Shown here: piece after piece, positions 11,260-21,695 of the stretch
How positions within the stretch are numbered: position 1 is the stretch's first letter
Layout of the letters: every line of letters begins with the position of its first letter
Assembly (NCBI GenBank): GCA_013399855.1
Contig: VXAY01001316.1
Span: forward strand, 286,680-350,679
Direction of reading: 5' to 3'
Source of the DNA: Oxyruncus cristatus
Lineage: Eukaryota; Chordata; Aves; Passeriformes; Cotingidae
DNA: 64,000 bases
Notes under the pieces: generated by a model
Told to the model about the DNA's origin: nothing
Databases searched by the model: none
What the model saw: only the letters and a program-made list of their open reading frames with translations
Made by a program: the position numbers and the translations under genes

Positions 11260-11575
11260 CCCCACCTAGAAGGAGGTTATAGCAAGGTGGGACTCAATCT
11301 CTTCTCCCAGGAAACACATGACAGGACAAGAGGACATGACCTCCAGCTGTGTCACTGGAGGTTCAGGTTGAACGTCAGGAGGAATTTCTTCACAGAAAGG
11401 GTTGTCAAGCACTGGAAAGGGCTGCCCAGGGAGGTGGAGTCCCCATCCCTGGAGGTGTTCAAGAAATGACTGCTCGTGGCACTCAGTGCTCTGGGCTGGG
11501 GGACAAGGCAGAGATCAAAGGCTGAACTCAGTGATCCTAGAGTTCTTTTCCAACCTAAATGATCCTGTCTGAACC
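11260..11575 (+). mobile_element. CR1 LINE, ORF2 C-terminus and 3' UTR
   Basis: 5'-truncated CR1 in sense orientation. The frame at 11287-11469 reads the C-terminal part of CR1 ORF2: [20 protein letters not shown], then [20 protein letters not shown], then SPSLEVFKK and a stop. The 3' UTR ends ttttccaacctaaatgatcc. Frame and tail are recognisable over about 315 bases, so this is one of the better-kept copies. Confidence 0.9.
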
Positions 11576-12012
11576 TTTCTGCCACTAACCTTCTGCAAGT
11601 CCACAGGTGTGGGACGATGGATAAGGTTAAACCTAGAGGGGATTCAGAATTTTAAGGTAAAAAGCAGCTGCAACTCCCTGGACAAACTGAGGTTGACGTG
11701 CTGCCCAATACAACAGTAAACATCTGCTCAGAGAAACATAACAGAGTGTGGAACGAAGTGGAGACTCCGTGGCCCCCCCTCCATTCAAACCCCAGCAGAA
11801 CAGGGGAACATTGCGGTCCTGAGACCGTACAATACCTGTCTGATAAGGGAGAATCAAGGTGTTGTGCTGCTGAAGCCAACAACCATGTCAAACCCACTCC
11901 TCGGGTGGCAAACTGCAACGGCCAACCCCCTCGCATTAGGTACACCAATCAGAAAAAAAAAAGTATTTTTGACTAGAGCCACTCAAACTCCACCCAAACA
12001 TAAAAAAAATAG

Positions 12013-12020
12013 TATAAAAG
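12013..12020 (+). promoter_or_regulatory. LTR TATA box
   Basis: TATAAAAG about 155 bases into the LTR, with AATAAA about 310 bases downstream. The layout fits a retroviral U3 promoter. Present activity is unknown. Confidence 0.5.
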
Positions 12021-12331
12021 TACGTTGGGGTTAGGGGCAAAGTGGGAGAAGACCTTCACTGAAACTGCTGGGATCAGTTGACGGGCTGAATCCATGTCCT
12101 CCCCTCCCCAGAGGGATGCCTTGGGTGAGAAATGTGCTCTACGTGCATTAAATGGTGCTTTTAGGACTAGAGCTTTTGCTTGTGCTTGCCCCATAGCACA
12201 TGAATTACACTGCTTTGTATCAGAGCTTGTGCTCGCTGAATATCTGTCAGTAGATTACTTTAAACATATTTTTGCAGTAGACACTCTCACCGACAACCTT
12301 CGAACCGTACTGACCTGTCCCAGTTTGTATC

Positions 12332-12337
12332 AATAAA
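12332..12337 (+). terminator. LTR polyadenylation signal
   Basis: AATAAA followed by a GGGGGTT stretch. The position fits the R/U5 boundary of the LTR. Confidence 0.5.
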
Positions 12338-12590
12338 GGGGGTTACTCCATAAACTGTTCAGGTGAGTCCTTGCAGACGCCAGCGGCAGAAAACCCCTTG
12401 GCAGGGCCCACTGAGGGGTCCTGGCTCTGTCGAGTTCCCCCTGACAAGGGAGGCTGAGGTACCCCCGACCTTGTGGATCTGCTGCTGAAGGGTGTCCTTA
12501 GGAGGCGCTGACAGACCCGTGGGGCACCAGGGTCCCAACTTCCCTGGGGGACCGACGAGCACAAACCTGAACTCCCCCCTTTCACGTGAC

Positions 12591-12879
12591 AACAGGCAAG
12601 TCCTTTTGCTTGGCTCTGCTTTTCCCTCCCCTCCTGAGGTGGATGTACCTTACCAGCTACACGGCCCAAGGCAGGGATCTCCCCTCATGTCCAGCACAGC
12701 TTGGCTTGTGCAGACATGCAGTGCTCAGTCCCCAGTGCCCACCACCCTGATGGGATGCTCTGAGAAGTCACCACTGCCCCACCTGGAGGGCAACACCAGA
12801 AGCCAAGCATGGGAAAGAGCAGCTCCCGCTCCCTGGCTCCACACACCTGTATCCCCCAGTTCAATAAAACATCATAAAA
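12591..12879. other. Single-copy noncoding DNA
   Basis: Mixed, GC-leaning sequence downstream of the LTR. Part could still be retroviral leader. Nothing definite. Confidence 0.3.
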
Positions 12880-13140
12880 GCAGAGAAATTTCACGATAAG
12901 CACAAATAGATCAATAGCATTAGAGCTGCTCCTAATAGCTGCCTCAGGCTTTTCATACTACACCTTCCAGAATGTCCAGTAGTGAGTAATTAATGACCAA
13001 ACCAAGTAATTACTTTCTTGATTTTTCTCAAAACTGGAATTCACTGAAAGAACTTAGAGGTTTACTGGTGCTACATAGTAAATTAATTTGGTAAGTGCTG
13101 ATATTACAAGTCTGGGCTGCCTGTTAAAAAAATAAAAAAC
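12880..13140. other. AT-rich candidate conserved element
   Basis: Unique AT-rich stretch with TAATTAATGACC at 12987-12998, a second aagtaattactt, and taaattaatttggtaag near 13078. It shares the word TTAATGACC with blocks at 9987, 28901 and (reversed) 60912. Regulatory role inferred. Confidence 0.3.
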
Positions 13141-14362
13141 ACAAGGGTGCTGTAGAGTCTCCTTCCTTGCTGTCTGATGTAACCCTTTACAGGCTGCTCC
13201 AGCTGCCTGCAAGGAAGCACCTCAACCCTCTACCACCCTGCATATCAACCCTCCGGTTTTGCTCTCGGGTCAGGCAGTAGGGAGGTAGCTCATCCCAGGG
13301 GAGATGCCAAGACCTGTGCCTGCAACTCACAGACAGGGATTAAGGCAAATTCTCACCTCACACCTTTACCATCCCAACAAACAAGCAGGATTGGGAACAG
13401 GAGCATGGGGGCTTCCCTGAAGGCACACAAAAGCTGGAATTGGGGCCACAATGACTGCCAGACACCTTTGAACCCTTTTCAACATGTTAATTTTCATCAA
13501 GCTGGACAGGACGCTTCCCATACCACTGGCAAGTCCAGCCTAATCCAGGGATTTTTAACTCTTGAGGAATGGTGAGAGAAAAACCAAAGGGAAAGACCGA
13601 ATAGCAGCAGATGAGGAGCACAAGGGAGGCAAAAAGGCAGAGATCAGTGAGCCTGTCTGTGAGGGCAAGGACCACTGTTTCTCCAGCACAACACTCTCCT
13701 GGAATAAGAGGATGGACGTGTTTCTTTGTTTCTTGCCACATCTTCTATCCATATTCTTGAATTCTGCTAAGAGTGACATGTCTGAAAACAGCCCGAGATG
13801 TCGCCTCAGAGGTGATCCATCACTTGTCATCTGTGCCTACTAATCCAGTCCAGAAAACCAGGACAGACTTGTAACAGCCATGGGTCAGCCTGAACAGCCT
13901 GAACTCAGCCCAAAGGAACCTTGGCAAGGTCCTTCCAGCAATCCATTTTAACTTCTTCATGGATTCACACGGCTTCAGCCACCAACTAACCCCACACCAT
14001 GGGAGGAACTGGACATAAAGCTCTTCCACAGGCAGTAAATGGAGGCACAGAAACTCTGATCTGCACTCAGACTGCCTGCTTGGGATGCTCACACAACCCA
14101 CTGCAGCATCAAAGAGGGAGAGGATGATGAGCAATCCAGGCCTCCCATTACCTGTGACTTCCAGACACACCCCAGAGAGAAACACAAACAGAACTACAGG
14201 TCCTCAGGAGGGATGCAAGTCCAAGACCTCTGCCCTTCCTCACTTGGCCTGCCCTTTTTGCCACAAGGCACCTCAGACACCATATCCGAGGGAAAAACTA
14301 CATCAGCAACCCTAAATTTCCAACATCAGCAGCATGAGACATTAATAAAATGCGTGTTGCAG
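13141..14362. other. Single-copy noncoding DNA
   Basis: No repeat, exon or RNA gene recognised. Small open frames only. Confidence 0.4.
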
Positions 14363-14382
14363 TTGTGTGTGTGTGTATGTGT
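14363..14382 (+). repeat. (GT)n microsatellite
   Basis: About nine GT units with one GTAT interruption. Confidence 0.85.
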
Positions 14383-14399
14383 CCACATGAGAAAAAATA

Positions 14400-14690
14400 C
14401 GAGTCAATAAGCAAATTACTGAAGTAATCCTCCCCTCCCCAGCAGTAATGAATTATTGTTCCCCTGCTCCCAAGAGCGTGGTTGTAGCCTGGGAGCTTAA
14501 CATGCAGTCTGACACGGACCTCCAGCACACACAGTTAATCCCCCTAAGCACAGTGACAACTATCAACAAACCCCTCAAGCAGAGGAAGCGCCGCATTTCT
14601 TCCCCAGCTTTCCATTACCATATTTTTAATTGGCTGAGAATATCCTTTTGCTTTTGTCAAAACAAATTCTGCTAAACCACCGCTTCAGAT
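14400..14690. other. AT-rich candidate conserved element
   Basis: Unique block with agcagtaatgaattattg and ccatatttttaattggctga, a short CpG patch (agcgccgcat), and a TTTTGTCAAAACAAA near-palindrome at about 14654. Role inferred from composition. Confidence 0.25.
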
Positions 14691-16069
14691 ATGAACAGGG
14701 GAGCCAGGAACTGTGAGCGAGAAGCCAAGAAAATCCCTCTGCAAATGAAGATTTCTGCTGATGGAAGCAAGGCAGGGAGGAGCAGGAACAGGGTCTGCTC
14801 ATCCCTGTCAGCATCGAGCAGTCCCCAGCACTGCAAGTGTTCTGAGGGTTTCATGCAGGGCAGGTGATAAAGAGGTTCCAAGACAGAGGAATCTGCTGAT
14901 TTGGTCAGAGGGAACCTGAGAGAACAGAAATTTTTATGGTAAAAAAGGGTATTTAAAAACAATCCAGTGGCAAGAGTCCCCCTAGAAGCTCAGAGGCCAA
15001 CACGTGAGTGAGACAGAGCTTGGAGTATGATAAACCAGGAGCCAGTGCTACAGAGAAATCAAGTTTAAGAGAAAGAGAAGGCCCTGAAAGGGAGATTCTG
15101 TCAGAAGGAACATGGCAAGAGAAGGAAACAACACACAAATCATACTCATGCACACAAACACCTGACATGAGTTAGATGCTTTTCCCTTGTTTCCTCCCTA
15201 ATCCCTCTCAAAGGAAAATGAGGTTTTGACAAAGCCTAAACTTCATGAAAAATCTTCCAATTCTCTGTTTCTTGCTTTTGGTTTTAAAGAAAACTCTTTC
15301 CTTTTTGACAAAGAGGAGAAAGGCAAACCTCTTTCTTCCTAAGTAAAACATTTTTCAGAAAGATGTGATGGATACCAAACCAAGCAGAAGCCCCTGGAGA
15401 GGTGGGGGAGGCAGGTTGCTACCCAGTGCTGTGCTCCCTGTGTCCTGGGTCTCCAGGCTGACTGCTCAGCATGTCCAACACAAAGTGCAAACACAGCCCT
15501 GAGCAATCTTCCTGCACCCACCTTCACAGCTGAGGTCAGTACAGAAAAATCTGACGGGTCTTGCAGGCAGGGAAGCTGGGACAGGGGGAGAAGTTGTTTA
15601 AATACTCTTCCTCACAGCAAATCCCACAGCAGCCAACGGCCCAAGTGGTGTATGGAGACCTTTCCCATGTCTCAGCATCCCACTGAGCACTCGCCCTTGC
15701 AATGGGGCAAGAAGGAGATGTACCCAGTCTAGACAGGCTCATCATAGCCTGGGAGGAACCAAGAGGAGATCAGAGCTCTCCATGTTCACCCACAGCATTG
15801 GGTCACATCTTGGTTTGGTTTCCATCCTTAACACATCAACCCAAAGTCAGCATTTCCCTCCCCCACAGGCCCAGGGACACAGGGGGAGTTCCAGGCCCTG
15901 CTTTGCTTCCTGCACTGCTGGACACTCCACGGTACAGCAGAGGCTCTTGGATAAGGTCACAGAGCTGCAGAGAGTGGGCTAATCCAGGGAAGCAAACCCT
16001 GACTTCATTCACACAGTTAAATGGGGTGGGGGGGAAACACCTGTGGAAAGAACCTGACAGTGCAAGAGG
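14691..16069. other. Single-copy noncoding DNA
   Basis: 15170-15360 is AT-rich with repeated TTTTGACAAAG words (at about 15214 and 15303). The rest is mixed. No gene or repeat recognised. Confidence 0.4.
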
Positions 16070-16217
16070 GATTCATGGCCAGCTTAGGTGGGACTTGGAA
16101 CAACGTGGTCTAATGGAAGGCGTCCCTGCCCATACCCATCTAACCCCATCCCTGCAGGGGAGTTGAAACTAGATGATCTTTAAGGTCCCTTCCAATGCAA
16201 ACTATTCTCTGATTATC
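16070..16217 (+). mobile_element. CR1 LINE 3' end fragment
   Basis: Sense tail: tcatggccagcttaggtggg, gtggtctaatggaaggcgtc, gatgatctttaaggtccctt, then ccaatgcaaactattctctg. About 150 bases, with a short insertion (acccatctaacccc) relative to the copy at 8660. Confidence 0.85.
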
Positions 16218-18504
16218 ATCAAGCACAGGTTTCCAGAAGCTTCAGTGTGTCAGCTGTAAGTCCAGGGAGGGTTGAGTTTGCTGTGTTCAAGTGGCTTTTT
16301 TTTCCTCCTTTTTTTTTTCCTTGCTCTTGCTTTGTTTAGTACAAAATGAGTTCTAAATAAATCAGCAATGTACAAGATGTGTACAAATGGAGCAGCAGAG
16401 CCTGCTCCACAAAGGCTCTGACAGGCTCTGTGTCCTCAGGGATGTGGCAAACAAGCTGCTCTGCCAGCCTGCTCCATCAAGGTGATTTCCCTGCCCTTTT
16501 ATTGCACCAGGCAGCCCCTGCGCTCATTTGTGCTATCGTACAACAAGGGCTGTGCACGATCATCTGGCCGTGGAGAGTACTCAGTATCCCCACCCTGGAA
16601 CCAGGCAGCAATGTGGGAAAGACCTGCGGATGACACCCCCAGTCAGGAGGAGTTCCCTGCTCCGTGAGCCCTCCCCACAGCCCAGCACCAACACAGCCAC
16701 GGGAGAGCCATAAAACACACACGTAATCCTCCTGATGTCTCCAGCATTTAAAGGCTGATTAGTGCTGCTTTTAATAGAGCTGGGCCAGGGACGAAAGGCA
16801 GCTGGCCCAGGATTTAAGTGCAGGTGTCAAAGGAATGCTGCCAGCACAGAGACAAGGCTCCACCCTCCTCCCTCATCTCTTGGCTTTGGCCCCAAGCCAC
16901 CAGTAGACCCAAGGGCAGTACGTACACTGGAGACATAAATCCCACAGATCAGCTCCTGACCTCCTCCCGTGCTCAACAGAGTCCTCCTAGGAGTGTTTTG
17001 CATGAGGGCAAGTCGTACAGCCAGAACTTTGAGCAGTTCCTACGAAGCCGTGCAGCTGAGACCCCCCCACACCCTTGCAGCCACACGGGGAAGGTGCAAT
17101 GTCGCCTCACCGTGTGACACAGCTTAGGGTAAGTCACACCTTGCACGTGCCTGATTGAACCAAAGAGTGTTTCCGAGGACCAGATCTGTGCCTCTGGGTG
17201 CAGAGTTAGACATGTTTGGGTTCTTCCCGTTCAGACAAACCTAGAAAGATTGGGAAGATGTCACAACACCCAGAGCAAGGAGGACAGCCAAGCCTCTGTG
17301 GAGACTGCTGCAGAGCACACCTCCACCTGCAACCAAATATGGAAAGGGAATATAGAAATACAGAACAGAAATTGGATATAGGAAACTTCCCAGCACAGCG
17401 GATACTTGTCATCAGCTGACGTGTCACCCACACAAAGTTTCTCATCCAGGTTGCAAGCCCCAGAATGAAAACAGGCCAAGACAGTGTGTTACTGGGCAGA
17501 AAGAGGCTGGATCTGCCTCTTCCCAGAGTTGCCTGGAACAAGGACATGAGCTCCTCAGCAGCTGTGTCACAAAGCAGACAGCGTTTGCCCCGCAGCAAAA
17601 AACTCCATACCCCCTGCTCAAAGCACAGACGCACCTTTGGAGGGTCTCCCAGCTCTGCAAACACGTGCAGCCCAGGCTGGCAGCCATCCCACCCCACACC
17701 TGCCCAGACACACATCTGCTCTGCAGCACACAGCTCCGACAGGTGGGTTTGGGTTGGATCTCAGGGACTGCCTGGGGAGCTTTCCCCCCTCTGGGAGCCT
17801 CCTCTACTCCCCGTGGAAAGCCAAGGCAATGGAGCTGGGGCGGGTGCACCTCTTGGGGTACCCCTCCTGGAATAGCAGGATGTGAGCCTGCAGAACAAGA
17901 AGCTCATGCTTGAGGTTTCTGGTCAAGATTTATTTTTTTTTTTACCAAATCCAGGGCTCAGCTTCTAATTCTGAGAGTTCAAGTCCTTGGAAATCGAATC
18001 CCTCAGTTGAAGTTGAACACAGAGAAAAAGCAGCCAAACCCATTGACCTGAGTTTTCGGAGTAAGGGAAGCAAATCCTTCCTACACTCCTAATGGGGTCA
18101 TATCCTGATCCCACAGAACTGCTGAGCACAGCCCACCACTGACCAGGAGCTGCTGTGCCTACACCCACACAGAGAAAGTCATTCCCAACCTTTGCCAGCA
18201 CCATCCCAATCCTCTGCCGTGGCCAAGCGTCAAGCAATCAGGAGGGAGAGTCCTGCATTCACGCACTTCCCACTCCGATGGGATCCTTCTGTGCATCCCA
18301 CCACCTGCTGACACAGCTAAAGCAAGCCACTCTCTGCACAAACACCCACCTGGAATTGCGGAAAGGTGGTATTTTTTTTGGAGATGCCAGGGACAGCTCT
18401 GTGATGGGCACAGCCAAATTGCTCTGCCACTCAGGAAGGCAGCTCAGGGGTTAAAAGCAGGTGCAGACACCACTCACAATCAAGGCAGTTATTCCCTCGG
18501 TGAC
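16218..18504. other. Single-copy noncoding DNA
   Basis: Contains T-rich low-complexity sequence at about 16297-16320 and a T run at 17930-17943. Several 130-170-codon frames at 17206-17875 overlap on opposite strands and show no domain. Nothing else recognised over this 2.3 kb. Confidence 0.4.
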
Positions 18505-18655
18505 AGGATGCATGGGAACGGTTCAAAGCTGCTTCCTAAAGAAGGAAAGTTTAGGCTGGACATCAGGAAGCACTTCTTTCCCAAGAGGGTGTTCAAACCC
18601 TGGAACAGGCTTCCTGGAGAAGTAATGTCTCAAGTGTCAGTGTCTGAAAGACTGG
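18505..18655 (+). mobile_element. CR1 LINE, left part of an interrupted copy
   Basis: Sense CR1: ggaaagtttaggctggacat, caggaagcacttctttccca, then ccctggaacaggcttcctgg. Homology breaks off near 18650, where an inverted CR1 piece follows. The expected end of the same copy reappears at 18757. Confidence 0.8.
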
Positions 18656-18756
18656 TTTTGGTTGCAAGGGACCTTAAAGCTTATCTCATTCCACCCTCAT
18701 TCCAGGGACACCTTCCATAGACCAGGTTGCTCCAAGCCCCATCCAACCTGGCTGTA
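18656..18756 (-). mobile_element. CR1 LINE 3' fragment, inverted inside another CR1
   Basis: Antisense CR1 tail: gttgcaagggaccttaaagc, cattccagggacaccttcca, ttgctccaagccccatccaa. It lies between two parts of a sense copy, so it is either a later insertion or an inversion by rearrangement. Confidence 0.8.
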
Positions 18757-18835
18757 TCTTTTGGTCAGCCCTGAAGTGGGCAGGTAGTTGGACTGGATGA
18801 TCATCATGGGTCCCTTCCAACCGGAATATTTTATC
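18757..18835 (+). mobile_element. CR1 LINE, right part of the interrupted copy
   Basis: Sense CR1 3' UTR end: gtagttggactggatgatca, then gggtcccttccaaccgg and an AT tail. It continues the copy that starts at 18505. Confidence 0.75.
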
Positions 18836-20559
18836 CTTTGCAGCCACCACTGCTCCAGGGCAGTGAGCAGTGCCAGGGGCTTTAGCACCAACCCAGATGA
18901 AGAACCACCAGTGAGGTCAACCAAGCACAACCCAAGACATTCCAGGGCAGGTTTAGTCTGAGTATCCAAGGTCTTCCCATCCACCTGGCCCTCACAGGGA
19001 GTGTGGCCGGCAGATGAGATGGTTCCCAGCACTCCAGCTACACTCGGAGCTGGGAGTTTTGAATGGCACCTGGATTTACCTCAGCAAAGCTGCAACAAGT
19101 CTGAAAACCAAGCTAAAATGTGAGGCACAGATCAAGCTCAGCAGGCAGGCCATGGAAAGAAACACCCAGAGGTAACATCCTGTTATCCCATGGGAGTCCT
19201 TCCTGTGGTGTTCACCACCCTGCAAGGTGAACATACCCCACTTCATCAAGTTGAATCCAGGTAAAAGCCAACTACCAAAAGATCCCAGGAATAAACACAG
19301 AGTTTGCAGTTTGTATTTTATCCAGATACTTAGGTATTTCCATACCATGCTCGTTTCTACTCTGAAAGGCTTAGGCATGAATTTTTCTAGCCCTGGAAGA
19401 CACGAGGCTGAGAGAAATTCTCTGTGCACATGAAAAGGAAAGAAAACCCACTGCCAACCTAACACACATTATTTTAGCCCCACTGTAGGGATGCAGGTCT
19501 CAGAGGATAAAGACTGGCACCCAGGCAGGCCTTGGGATTTCAGCTGAGATCCTACAGAGCGAACATGCAAGTGCTGCACACCGAGTCTCTTGTCCTACCT
19601 GCTCTGCTGCAGCTGGGCTCCCTCTTCCCTCGCTGCCATGTGTTCTTCCATCACTTCTTCTCCTTCTTCCATGCCTAAAATACAGCTCCAGTTTTCTGCC
19701 TTCTGCAGTTCAAAGATTTGGCTCCTGACCCTACATGTCACATCTCCTAACTACAGTCACCTCCTGCCTCGATCTCAGCTTCCCAAGCCATTTGGGAACT
19801 AGTCTGTGCTCTGACAACAGTAACCTCACGCCATTTGCTTTCTTGAATTTATCTTCAAGTTACTTCCCTGAATTTGCTCTTCTGGGAGTCAGATTCCATC
19901 TTCTTTTCCTTCTTCCTTCTCTCTACAGCTGCTCCAGGCTGCTGTAGAGACTGTGTCCCCCCTTTCTGCTCTGCAGTCACATCCCCAAATCCCAGCAGTC
20001 AACCCCGAGGAGCCCCTTTCTGCCATCTGAATGTGGCATTCCTTGAAGCCAGGGCAGCTAATTTCTAAAACTGATAAAACTGATTTCTGCAGGGGAGGAG
20101 GGAAGAGGGGAAAAAAAAAAAAAAGCTACATCCCCCCTCCTGCTCTAAGCATCTGGCCAAGGGCTTCCTATTTATAGCTGATGGAGATGGGCAGCACCTG
20201 CCCAGAACCCATTTCCCCCTCAGACATAAATCACCACAGCTGCAAGGCCCTGCAGCAGTTGCCTCCTCATTTCAGGTGCTGAGAGGCAGCCAGGAGATTG
20301 AGTTTGTGCAAACCACTGGTGCCCACACTTCCTAGTCTGTGCTCACATCCCAGAGGTCCCGACCTGCCTTCCTGCCTGTTGGTTTGCAGGAGTTGGAACC
20401 AGCTCAAGGTTCAATCCACACCGTGATAACCATGGTGGCAGCTGTGATAAAATAAAATAAATTAAACCTAGTGAGTCACTAATATGGGTGCAGGGACAGA
20501 ATTCACCACTGTGCAGACTGACACAGGCTCTCCTCCTCCCCCAAACTGCTAAATCTTCC
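18836..20559. other. Single-copy noncoding DNA
   Basis: A 14-base A run lies near 20110-20123. Pyrimidine-rich stretches occur at 19590-19960. No gene or transposon recognised. Confidence 0.4.
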
Positions 20560-21060
20560 CCTATCTGCCACGTCCATCACGCAGGCTCTGGGCTTCAGCA
20601 GCCTGAGATCCATTTCCTATAAATTTTCTGCACAGTGCCTACAACACTTGTAGTCTCTCTAAAATAATGATTGGAGGGTGGATAGAGGAGAACAAACAGT
20701 TCAGATGCACAGTTTATCTGATGAATTTAGCCTCTTCTCCTGTTCCTGCAATATCAGGTGGACAAATCCAATTTCCTCAAATGCATTTGTTGTTTGAGTT
20801 TATTTGACAAATACTTGCCCAAACAATTGCCTCTACATTCACTTAGCAAATATTTAAAATATGAACTGCGCTGTTTAGCGAATCCCCTGGCGCTGCACTG
20901 GTCCCTGGTGGAGCAGAAAAGTTAGTTTTCCCCCCAATATTACTTATTTCTGCATTTCAAATTAAATTTTTTGCCAGCTCTCATTCTTTCGCTGATAACA
21001 CCAGATGGTTCCGTGGTGCTTATTAGGAAAGGAGCTGGTCAGTTGTCTCCCGACGAAATC
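20560..21060. other. AT-rich candidate conserved element
   Basis: Long unique stretch with gtttgagtttatttgacaaa, atttaaaatatgaactgcg and tttcaaattaaattttttgc words. Scattered CpGs lie within otherwise AT-rich DNA (agcgaatcccctggcgctgc). No transposon pattern. Regulatory role inferred. Confidence 0.35.
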
Positions 21061-21534
21061 GAGTTTTGCTGGGAAGCAATAACCCACTGGAGCAGACACA
21101 TTTCATCAGAAACCCCCCACAATCCAAAGCCTTGCAGCAGCTGAAGCAGAACGCAGCTCTCAGAAATCCCCGAGGGTCGTTCGCCCAGGCTGCAGCCCTG
21201 CATTCGTGTCACTCACCTGTCAGCTCCACGTCTCCGGCTGAAAACTGGCAAGTTCTGGTACGGTCGACCTTCTTTGAGCTGGGGAAGTCCTGTGACAGGC
21301 GTTGGATTATAAGGGAGCCAGAGAAAAAGGGGTCCCAAGCGGTTTTTTGCCCCAAAAGGAGGCCGAGGGAGCTGGGCTTAGGGACTCCTAACAGCAGCTT
21401 TCCAGCACCTGCGTGGGGGTTACCAAGGAGCTGGAGCCAGGGATTTACCAGGAGGAGGGAGGTGGGAGATAAGAGGCATCAACTGAAACAACCAGATATA
21501 AACAACTGGATACAACAATGACCCCCATAAGGAT
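21061..21534. other. Single-copy DNA with CpG-enriched patch and possible minus-strand exon
   Basis: 21150-21300 has several CpGs (cgagggtcgttcgccc, tacggtcgacc). On the minus strand a segment at 21217-21289 is bounded by CACAG before and GTGAGT after, and one frame reads DFPSSKKVDRTRTCQFSAG. With 73 bases and no partner exon this is only a possibility. Confidence 0.25.
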
Positions 21535-21695
21535 GGTCAAACGTGGTATGGGTTGCCCAGAGAGGCTGTGCAGTCTCCGCCCTTGGAGAGACCTCAACCC
21601 TGCTCCAATCCCAAAACTAACCCCGATGCCAGATGTCGGACCAAAGACTTCCTGAGTCCCTTTCCACCTGAGTTATTCCAGCCCATGACCCTGGG
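21535..21695 (+). mobile_element. CR1 LINE 3' fragment, divergent
   Basis: Sense CR1 of an older type: atgggttgcccagagaggct, gtgcagtctccgcccttgga, then a tccctttccacctgagttat end. Confidence 0.7.

Larger units (their letters stand above)
11640..12590 (+). mobile_element. Endogenous retrovirus remnant: LTR with short internal 3' end
   Basis: An LTR-like segment runs from about 11859 (TGTTGTGCTGCTG) to somewhere in 12480-12590. The purine-rich aagggagaatcaagg just before 11859 resembles a polypurine tract, so 11640-11858 may be the 3' end of the internal region and this the 3' LTR. Inside lie TATAAAAG at 12013 and AATAAA at 12332 in the right order and spacing for U3-R-U5. A strong splice donor, CAG/GTGAGT, lies at 12360-12368. 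No gag, pol or env frame survives nearby. Neither the right end nor a target-site duplication could be fixed. The copy is not tied to a named family. Confidence 0.6.
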
